Shown piece after piece: positions 24,196 through 31,311 of a stretch of 44,734 bases of DNA; the first letter of the stretch is position 1, and each line of letters opens with the position of its first letter. This stretch comes from Bacillota bacterium (GTDB lineage Bacteria; Bacillota; Clostridia; Lachnospirales; Cellulosilyticaceae). The translations under genes were made by a program, and so were the position numbers. The DNA lies in NCBI GenBank assembly GCA_023436395.1, contig JAEZJJ010000035.1, forward strand, positions 1 through 44,734, read 5' to 3'. The notes below the pieces were generated by a model. That model searched no databases and was not told the origin of the DNA. It saw nothing but the letters and a program-made list of their open reading frames with translations.

Positions 24196-25803
24196 ATGAT
24201 TTTAAATAAAACTGGATTACAAAATGCAGCGGAGTGGGAAGCTAAAGGCTATGCACTTCCAAAATTTGATCACGAAGCAGTAACAAAAGCTACTAAAGAA
24301 AACCCATTCTGGATTCACTTTGGTGCAGGTAACATCTTTAAAGCTTTCCAAGCTAACGTAGCTCAAAACTTATTAAACGAAGGATTACTTGATAGAGGGA
24401 TCATCGTTGCAGAAGGTTTCGACTACGAAATCGTAGAAAAAATGAATCGTCCACATGATGAATACCATGTTCTTGTAACATTAAAAGCTGATGGCTCAGT
24501 AGAAAAAACAGTTGTAGGCTCTGTAGTAGAATCTTGCATTCTTGACTCAGAAAACGATGCTGAATTTAACCGTTTAAAAGAAATCTTCACAAAAGAGTCT
24601 TTACAAATGGCTACATTTACAATTACTGAAAAAGGTTACAGCCTTGTAAATGGAAAAGGTGAACTTCTTCCAGCTGTTGAAGCAGACTTCAAAAATGGTC
24701 CAGCTAAGCCAGCTAGTTACATTGGTAAAGTAGCTTCTTTACTTTACACACGTTACACAAATGGAGCGACTCCAATCTCTATGGTAAGTACAGACAACTG
24801 TTCTCACAATGGAGATAAACTTCACGCTGCTGTAGTTGCTTTCGCTGAAAAATGGGCTGAAAACGGTTTAGTAGAAGCTGGATTCGTAGACTACATCAAC
24901 GACAAAAACAAAGTAGCATTCCCATGGTCAATGATTGATAAAATCACACCAAGACCAGATGCATCTGTAGAAAAAATGTTAATCGAAGATGGTCTTGAAG
25001 GAATGGAACCAGTTATCACATCTAAAAATACTTATGTAGCTTCTTTCGTTAACGCTGAAGAATGTGAATACTTAGTAATCGAAGATGCATTCCCTAACGG
25101 ACGTCCTGCTCTTGAAAAAGGTGGTTTCATGTTTACTGATAGAGAAACAGTAGACAAAGTAGAAAGAATGAAAGTTTGTACATGTTTAAATCCACTTCAT
25201 ACAGCACTTGCAGTATATGGATGCTTACTTGGACACACAAAAATCTCTGAAGAAATGAACGATACTGAGCTTCGTAAATTAGTAGAAAGAATCGGTTACG
25301 TTGAAGGTCTTCCAGTAGTAGTTAATCCAGGAGTTCTTGATCCAAAAGAATTCATTGATACAGTATTAAATGTACGTATTCCAAACCCATTCATGCCAGA
25401 TACACCACAACGTATTGCAACAGATACATCTCAAAAACTTGCTATCCGTTTTGGTGAAACAATTAAAAACTACATCAAAGAAGGTAAAGATCTTGCAGAT
25501 CTTAAACTTATCCCATTAGTATTCGCTGGTTGGTTAAGATACCTTATGGCAGTAGATGATAATGGTAATGCATTTGAACTTAGTCCAGACCCATTATTAG
25601 AAACAGTTTGCCCACATGTTGCAAACTTCAAACTTGGCGTTGAAGCTGATGTTGAGGCTGCTTTAAAACCAGTTCTTGAGGATGCAAAAATCTTTGGTGT
25701 AAACCTTTACGAAGTAGGTATGGCTGAAAAAGTTTGTGGTTACTTCAAAGAATTAATCCAAGGGCCAGGTGCAGTTCGTGCTACACTTAAAAAATACGTG
25801 TAG
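24196..25803 (+). CDS. uxuB: D-fructuronate reductase (mannonate oxidoreductase)
   Basis: The 535-residue protein belongs to the polyol/mannitol dehydrogenase family. The N-terminal Rossmann-type domain shows IHFGAGNIFKAFQA, the middle has VSTDNCSHNGDKLH and KITPRPD, and the C-terminal helical domain contains KVCTCLNPLHTALA with the catalytic-region Asn/His typical of the family. It reduces D-fructuronate to D-mannonate with NADH, between uxaC and uxuA in the glucuronate pathway. GAGGGATAGAAA precedes the ATG. Codon use matches uxuA. Tagaturonate reductase (UxaB) is a related alternative, but pairing with uxuA supports UxuB. Confidence 0.93.
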   Translation: MILNKTGLQNAAEWEAKGYALPKFDHEAVTKATKENPFWIHFGAGNIFKAFQANVAQNLLNEGLLDRGIIVAEGFDYEIVEKMNRPHDEYHVLVTLKADGSVEKTVVGSVVESCILDSENDAEFNRLKEIFTKESLQMATFTITEKGYSLVNGKGELLPAVEADFKNGPAKPASYIGKVASLLYTRYTNGATPISMVSTDNCSHNGDKLHAAVVAFAEKWAENGLVEAGFVDYINDKNKVAFPWSMIDKITPRPDASVEKMLIEDGLEGMEPVITSKNTYVASFVNAEECEYLVIEDAFPNGRPALEKGGFMFTDRETVDKVERMKVCTCLNPLHTALAVYGCLLGHTKISEEMNDTELRKLVERIGYVEGLPVVVNPGVLDPKEFIDTVLNVRIPNPFMPDTPQRIATDTSQKLAIRFGETIKNYIKEGKDLADLKLIPLVFAGWLRYLMAVDDNGNAFELSPDPLLETVCPHVANFKLGVEADVEAALKPVLEDAKIFGVNLYEVGMAEKVCGYFKELIQGPGAVRATLKKYV

Positions 25804-25851
25804 TTAACCATTTTAATAGATTTGCATAATAAATAAAGGTTTACTTGATAA

Positions 25852-25917
25852 AAGCCCTTGCTTCACTAAAATGACAATTCTAGATAGCTTATTTTAGTGA
25901 AGATAGTGCTTTAAAAG
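25852..25917 (+). terminator. Hairpin between uxuB and eda
   Basis: CTTCACTAAAAT (25861-25872) pairs exactly with ATTTTAGTGAAG (25891-25902), with AAAGC/GCTTT possibly extending the stem. The T run is poor, so it may be an mRNA processing or attenuation structure. Confidence 0.5.
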
Positions 25918-26005
25918 AAAAACTTATGATAAAAGAAATGTGGGAAAATCCACATTTTTACTTAAGCTAGAAATTGACTATAATCATACGCAGAAGGTGA
26001 AAATC

Positions 26006-26644
26006 ATGAATGCAGTTTTAGAACAAATTCAAAAAATTGGTATCGTACCAGTAGTAGTACTTGATGACACAAAAGATGCTGAGCCACTTGCAAAAGCTCT
26101 TTGTGAAGGTGGACTTCCATGTGCAGAAGTAACATTCCGTACAGAAGCTGCTGAAGAATGTATTCGTATTATGGCTGAGAAATTCCCAGAAATGTTAGTA
26201 GGAGCTGGTACAGTTCTTACAACAGAGCAAGTTGACCGTGCAGTTGCTGCAGGTGCTAAATTCATCGTTAGTCCAGGAACAAACCCAGAAGTAGTTAAAT
26301 ACTGTGTAGAAAAAGGAATTCCTGTAACTCCAGGTACAGCTAATCCAAGTGACGTAGAAGTTGCTATCGGATGTGGATTAAACGTAGTTAAATTCTTCCC
26401 AGCAGAACCATTAGGTGGATTAAAATTAATCAAAGCTATGGCTGCACCATACGTGAATGTTAAATTCATGCCAACAGGTGGAATTAATGAAAATAACGTA
26501 AGAGAATACCTTGCTTACGACCGTATCTTAGCATGTGGTGGTAGCTGGATGGTTAAAGACAGCTTAGTTAAAGCTGGAGACTTTGATAAAATTAGAGAAC
26601 TTACAAAAGAAGCAGCTGATATCGTAAAAGAAATCAGAGGTTAA
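26006..26644 (+). CDS. eda: KDPG/KHG aldolase
   Basis: The start is ATG 26006, six bases after AGAAGGTGA; the open frame reaches back to 25940, but that part is not aldolase-like. The 212 residues equal the normal Eda length. Key parts are VVVLDDTKDAEPLAKAL, EVTFRTEAAEE with catalytic Glu41, VGAGTVLT, FIVSPGTNPEVV and VVKFFPAEPLGG with Schiff-base Lys129, followed by MPTGGI. It splits 2-keto-3-deoxy-6-phosphogluconate into pyruvate and glyceraldehyde-3-phosphate, the last step of hexuronate breakdown. The kinase that makes its substrate is absent from the window. Confidence 0.96.
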   Translation: MNAVLEQIQKIGIVPVVVLDDTKDAEPLAKALCEGGLPCAEVTFRTEAAEECIRIMAEKFPEMLVGAGTVLTTEQVDRAVAAGAKFIVSPGTNPEVVKYCVEKGIPVTPGTANPSDVEVAIGCGLNVVKFFPAEPLGGLKLIKAMAAPYVNVKFMPTGGINENNVREYLAYDRILACGGSWMVKDSLVKAGDFDKIRELTKEAADIVKEIRG

Positions 26645-26667
26645 TTGATAGAACGGAAATATTTAAT

Positions 26668-26729
26668 AAGCTAAGAGAAAGGTATTTTAGCAGGAAGACT
26701 GTAAGAATACGTTTCTCTAGCTTGTTGAA
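26668..26729 (+). terminator. Hairpin after eda
   Basis: AAGCTAAGAGAAAGGTATT pairs with AATACGTTTCTCTAGCTT with small mismatches across a loop of about 20 bases, followed by GTTGAAT. The rest of 26730-27057 holds the uxaC leader elements listed separately and no gene. Confidence 0.65.
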
Positions 26730-26925
26730 TATAAAATATCTAAAACAGAATAACAAATCTATAAGATACAAATAAACTCCACATAGATGAAGCCCTATTT
26801 TATAAGTAAATAAATAGCAATGTAGAACTACATATACTTATATTGTTAAAAGGTCTTATTAAAATAGTTAGAGGGTGGAGGTATTTCATTTAAAATAAAA
26901 TGTTAAAAAATTAACTTTCAAATAT

Positions 26926-26995
26926 TTGACACTTATTTGGATATAAGAAAGTGTATATGAGGACATGTTTATATGAGATGCATATAAAGCATGTC
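26926..26995 (+). promoter_or_regulatory. uxaC upstream region with inverted repeat
   Basis: TTGACA at 26926 resembles a -35, but no consensus -10 follows at 17 bp. Downstream, GACATGTTTATATG (26962-26975) pairs with CATATAAAGCATGTC (26981-26995) with a single bulge, and TATATGAG recurs at 26954, 26970 and 26996. It could be a regulator site or a leader hairpin. Confidence 0.5.
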
Positions 26996-27057
26996 TATAT
27001 GAGAAGATATATTTTAGTATGTCACATATAATAATTAACCACTAGGAGGAAATATAA

Positions 27058-28464
27058 ATGAAACAATTCATGGATAAAGATTTCTTACTTACAACAGAAA
27101 CTGCGAAAAAACTTTATCACGATTATGCAGAAGTAATGCCAGTTATTGATTACCACTGCCATATCAATCCTCAAGAAATCTATGAGGATAGAAAATTTGA
27201 AAACATTACTCAAATTTGGCTTGGTGGTGACCACTATAAATGGCGTCAAATGCGTTCTAATGGTGTAGAAGAAAAATACATCACTGGAGATGCAACTGAT
27301 AGAGAAAAGTTCCAAAAATGGGCTGAAACATTAGAAATGGCTATTGGTAACCCATTATATCACTGGAGCCATTTAGAATTACAAAGATACTTCGGTTACG
27401 AAGGATACTTAAATGGAGAAACTGCAGAAGAAGTTTGGAATATTTGTAATGCTAAATTACAACAAGATGATATGACAGCACGTCAAATCGTTCTTAAATC
27501 AAATGTTAAATTAATCTGTACAACAGATGATCCTGTTGATTCTCTTGAATGGCACATCAAAATCAAAGAAGATGGATTTGCATGTCAAGTACTTCCAACA
27601 TGGAGACCAGACAGAGCAATGAATCTTGAAAAAGAAAATTACCTTGATTACCTTGCTAAATTAAGCGAAGTAAGTGGTGTTAAAATTACAAGCTTTGCTA
27701 GCATGATGGATGCACTTCGTAAACGTCTTGAGTTCTTCCATGAAGTAGGATGCTGTATTTCTGACCATGGTTTAGAATACGTTATGTATGCACCAGCTAC
27801 CGAGGAAGAAGTAGAAGCAATCTTTGCTAAAAGAATGAATGGCGAAGCTGTTACTCGTGAAGAAGAATTAAAATTTAAAACAGCTGTTATGGTAGCTTTA
27901 GGTAGAGAATACGCTAAGAAAAATTGGGCAATGCAACTTCACTATGGAGTGCAACGTGACCTTAATAAAAAAGTATTCCGTGCTCTTGGGGCAGATGCTG
28001 GTATTGATGCTATCAACAACTATACATCTGCTATCGAAATGGGACAATACCTTAATGCACTTGCAGAAACAGATGAACTTCCAAAAACAATTCTTTATTC
28101 ATTAAATCCAGTAGATAATGCATCTATCGGAACTATCCTTGGATGTTTCCAAGATAGCTCAGTAGTTGGTAAAATCCAACAAGGTAGCGCATGGTGGTTC
28201 AATGATAATAAACAAGGTATGATTGATCAAATGGTATCACTTGCTAACCTTGGACTTCTTGGTAACTTCATCGGTATGCTTACAGATTCAAGAAGCTTCT
28301 TATCATACACAAGACATGAATATTTCAGACGTATTATGTGTGAACTTATTGGTGGCTGGGTAGAAAATGGAGAATATCCAAACGATGATAAAGCATTAGA
28401 GAAAATCGTTAAAGGTATTTCTTATAACAACACTGTAAGATACTTTGGATTTGATATTAAATAA
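27058..28464 (+). CDS. uxaC: Glucuronate (uronate) isomerase
   Basis: The 468-residue protein matches UxaC in length and in its opening MKQFMDKDFLLTTETAKKLY. The metal-binding YHCHINPQEI (His33 and His35) follows, then LGGDHYKWRQMRSNGV, a TTDDPVDSLEWH segment, LPTWRPDRAMN, MQLHYGVQRDLN and GMLTDSRSFLSYTRHEYFRR. It converts D-glucuronate to D-fructuronate, and galacturonate to tagaturonate. ACTAGGAGG precedes the ATG by a normal distance. Codon use is of the highly expressed type. It lies downstream of eda, separated by a leader with an inverted repeat, and probably has its own promoter. Confidence 0.97.
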   Translation: MKQFMDKDFLLTTETAKKLYHDYAEVMPVIDYHCHINPQEIYEDRKFENITQIWLGGDHYKWRQMRSNGVEEKYITGDATDREKFQKWAETLEMAIGNPLYHWSHLELQRYFGYEGYLNGETAEEVWNICNAKLQQDDMTARQIVLKSNVKLICTTDDPVDSLEWHIKIKEDGFACQVLPTWRPDRAMNLEKENYLDYLAKLSEVSGVKITSFASMMDALRKRLEFFHEVGCCISDHGLEYVMYAPATEEEVEAIFAKRMNGEAVTREEELKFKTAVMVALGREYAKKNWAMQLHYGVQRDLNKKVFRALGADAGIDAINNYTSAIEMGQYLNALAETDELPKTILYSLNPVDNASIGTILGCFQDSSVVGKIQQGSAWWFNDNKQGMIDQMVSLANLGLLGNFIGMLTDSRSFLSYTRHEYFRRIMCELIGGWVENGEYPNDDKALEKIVKGISYNNTVRYFGFDIK

Positions 28465-28648
28465 TAATAAGATACTTTGTAGTTATCTATCTTAGAGTAG
28501 TGTACTGGAGTTATAAAGAATATAAATATAGATCATTTAGTTGAATGAAACTGATATGGTTATGTAATTATATAGGATAGAACGAAAGGTACTACACTAA
28601 GTAGTTAACATATATATGCTTGTAGAACTCATTATTAGCTTTATTATT

Positions 28649-28676
28649 TTGTATAGAATCATTCTAAAAGTATAAT
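28649..28676 (+). promoter_or_regulatory. Probable promoter of the GH3 gene
   Basis: TTGTAT (28649-28654), a 16-bp spacer and TATAAT (28671-28676). The rest of the 345-bp gap between uxaC and the GH3 gene is AT-rich, with short TATAGTTTT repeats near 28730-28750 and no gene or clear terminator. Confidence 0.5.
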
Positions 28677-28808
28677 ATTAGTATTAAAATAGGCTTTATG
28701 GCTTTTGAGTTTTTAGTAATTTATAGTTTTCAGTAGTTTTATAGTTTTAAATAATAAGTAATACAATAGTTCTATCACAAACAATACATCATAGAGGAGA
28801 CATAAAAG

Positions 28809-30581
28809 ATGGTAGATTTAAAAGCAAAACCATATAACCTTGATGACGCAGGCGTTAAATGGGTAAAAGACACAATTGCAAACATGACAATTGAAGAAAA
28901 AATTGGTCAATTATTCGTAAACATGGGTGCTTCAACAGAGCCAGAATATTTAAAAAGTGTAGTTGACACATACCACATTGGTGCGGTTCGTTACAACCCA
29001 GCTCCAGCTGCAGTTGTATATGAGCAAAACAAAGTTTTACAAGAAAACTCTAAAATTCCTTTATTAATTGCTGCTAACACAGAAGCAGGTGGTAATGGTG
29101 CTTGTGCAGACGGAACATATGTTGGTCACCCAATCAAAATCGCTGCTACACAAGATAAAAAATACGCTTACGAAATGGGCCGTATCTCTGGTATCGAAGC
29201 TGCTGCTATCGGATGTAACTGGAGTTTTGCTCCTGTAGTTGACTTAGACTACAACTGGAGAAACCCAATTATCTCTACACGTACTTATGGTACAGACGTA
29301 GATACAGTATTAGAATACTCTTTAGAATACATGAGAGGGATTATGGAAAGCGGTATTAAACCAGCTGCTAAACACTTCCCTGGAGATGGTGTTGACGAAA
29401 GAGATCAACATTTATCATTCGCTCCAAACACATTATCAGTAGAAGAGTGGGACAAAACATTCGGTAAAATCTACGGTGGATTAATTGAAGCTGGTCTTCC
29501 ATCAATCATGGCTGGACACATTGCATTACCAGAATACGTAAGCAAATTCAATCCTAACGCAACAGTTAGAGAAAGAAATATGCCAGCTACATTAAGCAAA
29601 TATATCATCACAGACTTATTAAAAGGTCAAATGAACTTTAACGGTGTTGTTGTAACAGATGCTTCACACATGGTAGCTATGACAGCTGCTATGAAACGTA
29701 GCGAAATGTTACCAACAGCTATCGCTGCTGGTTGTGACTTATTCTTATTCTTCAACGATCCAGATGAAGATTTCGCTTGGATGATGGAAGGTTACAAAAA
29801 CGGAATCATCACAGAAGAAAGATTAGAAGATGCTTTAACAAGAATCTTAGGATTAAAAGCTTCTATCGGTCTTCACACAAAAGCTAAAACAGAAATCATG
29901 CCACCAAAAGAAGAAGCATTAGCTAAAGTTGCTAAAGAAGAATACAAAACAATCACAGATGAAATCTCTGATAAAGGTATCACATTAGTTAAAAATAACC
30001 AAGATATCTTCCCACTTTCTCCAGAAAAAACTAAGAGAGTATTATTAGTAAATGCTAAAGGTCACGATGGTGGATTTGGTAAGTTTATCGCTATGATGAC
30101 AGGTGGCGGTAAGAAAACAGCTACTGAAATGATTAAAGAAATGTTAGAAGCAGAAGGCTTCGAAGTAACAATTTGGGAATCAACAATTGATAGAATCATG
30201 AACTTACCAGAAGAAGAAAGAAAAGCTGCTATGGCTAACGTTTATGCTGGTAAAAAACCAATTGCTGATTTAGTAAGCAAATATGACTTAATCATCAACA
30301 TTGCCAACGTTAATGCAAGTACAGACCAACGTCTTCAATTTGATGCTACAAAAGGTACACCAGATATGCCATTCTACGTATTTGAGATTCCAACAATCTT
30401 CATCTCAGTACAATGCCCATATCACTTAGCAGATGCACCACAAATCCAAACTTATATCAACACATATGATGATAAAGAAGCTACTTTAAGAGTCTTAGTT
30501 GATAAATTAATGGGACGTTCAGAATTCAAGGGTGTAAGTGCTGTAGATGCATTCTGTGGTCTTGAAGATACAAGATACTAA
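28809..30581 (+). CDS. Glycoside hydrolase family 3, NagZ-like
   Basis: The 590-residue protein has a GH3 N-terminal TIM barrel (about 15-350) and a smaller alpha/beta C-terminal domain (about 390-590). KHFPGDGVDERDQH contains Asp199-Gln200-His201, like the Asp-x-His acid/base dyad of NagZ-type beta-N-acetylglucosaminidases. The predicted nucleophile is Asp284 in GVVVTDASHM, resembling the Bacillus NagZ TDALNM segment. There is no signal peptide, so it is intracellular. Its place beside uronate genes and a GH2 enzyme makes a hexosamine-uronate substrate plausible, but another GH3 specificity cannot be excluded. Strong codon bias suggests high expression. Confidence 0.88.
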   Translation: MVDLKAKPYNLDDAGVKWVKDTIANMTIEEKIGQLFVNMGASTEPEYLKSVVDTYHIGAVRYNPAPAAVVYEQNKVLQENSKIPLLIAANTEAGGNGACADGTYVGHPIKIAATQDKKYAYEMGRISGIEAAAIGCNWSFAPVVDLDYNWRNPIISTRTYGTDVDTVLEYSLEYMRGIMESGIKPAAKHFPGDGVDERDQHLSFAPNTLSVEEWDKTFGKIYGGLIEAGLPSIMAGHIALPEYVSKFNPNATVRERNMPATLSKYIITDLLKGQMNFNGVVVTDASHMVAMTAAMKRSEMLPTAIAAGCDLFLFFNDPDEDFAWMMEGYKNGIITEERLEDALTRILGLKASIGLHTKAKTEIMPPKEEALAKVAKEEYKTITDEISDKGITLVKNNQDIFPLSPEKTKRVLLVNAKGHDGGFGKFIAMMTGGGKKTATEMIKEMLEAEGFEVTIWESTIDRIMNLPEEERKAAMANVYAGKKPIADLVSKYDLIINIANVNASTDQRLQFDATKGTPDMPFYVFEIPTIFISVQCPYHLADAPQIQTYINTYDDKEATLRVLVDKLMGRSEFKGVSAVDAFCGLEDTRY

Positions 30582-30704
30582 TAATAGTTTATAAGGTAAT
30601 ATTGTAATACTAAATTTAATAATTAATAGCTAAAGATATCACAAGTCTAGATTATTGATCCAAGGTCAAGAGTTAGGGTATCCAAAGCTATACCAGAAAT
30701 TTAT

Positions 30705-30745
30705 AGTAGATAGGAGAAGCGAAAGCTTCTCTTACCTACTTTTTA
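30705..30745 (+). terminator. Terminator after the GH3 gene
   Basis: GTAGATAGGAGAAGC pairs with GCTTCTCTTACCTAC around a GAAA tetraloop, followed by five T. Confidence 0.9.
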
Positions 30746-30772
30746 TATTGTAATAGAATATAATGTAAAAAC

Positions 30773-30987
30773 TTGACGTATGTAGTGAAGTAACGTAAAA
30801 TAGCAAAAGTATAGTAATATGAGATAGCTAATGACAAATGAGTTTTGAAAAGATGATCATTATGAATCAGTTAATTCATAATGAGTTAATGAGTATTTAT
30901 CGTAAATTATAGATGAGACATACCAGAATCATGTGAACAAAACAATTAATGTGTCAGAGGGTAGACAAGGTCTACACTCTTTTATTT
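30773..30987 (+). ncRNA. Candidate small RNA gene
   Basis: A good promoter (TTGACG at 30773, 17-bp spacer, TAAAAT at 30796) follows the GH3 terminator. It would give a transcript of about 180 nt ending at a second terminator (GAGGGTAGAC-AAG-GTCTACACTC plus T-rich tail, 30957-30987). Inside, ATTATGAAT (30859) and ATTCATAAT (30874) form a perfect hairpin. The longest open stretch is 19 codons with no clear ribosome site. A short peptide gene or chance remain possible. From 30988 to 31311 I see only AT-rich sequence. Confidence 0.4.
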
Positions 30988-31311
30988 TACTCTCATTCCT
31001 AATAGCAAAATAAATAGGTTAATACATACTTAGAAAAATAATATAAAAAACAATATAAAAAATAATATAAATGAAGTAAGACTTACTAAAAGGATGATTT
31101 TATGATTATATTTTTGAACTTTTATCCTAGTGAATAGAAGATTAGAAGTAAAATCATAAGAATAATAAATATAAAAGCTAATTAAAATATAAAATTAATA
31201 TAAAATAACAGAATCTGAAAGTAGAAGTTTCATTTATAGTAAAAAGGCATAATCTTTAATTTTAATATAAAAGGCAAGATTTTATTTATTAGTTTTGGAA
31301 GGAAAATGCAA

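Noticed and set aside
30854..30913. 19-codon open frame inside the candidate small RNA
   Set aside because: It lacks a convincing ribosome site and overlaps the internal hairpin; not reported as a gene.
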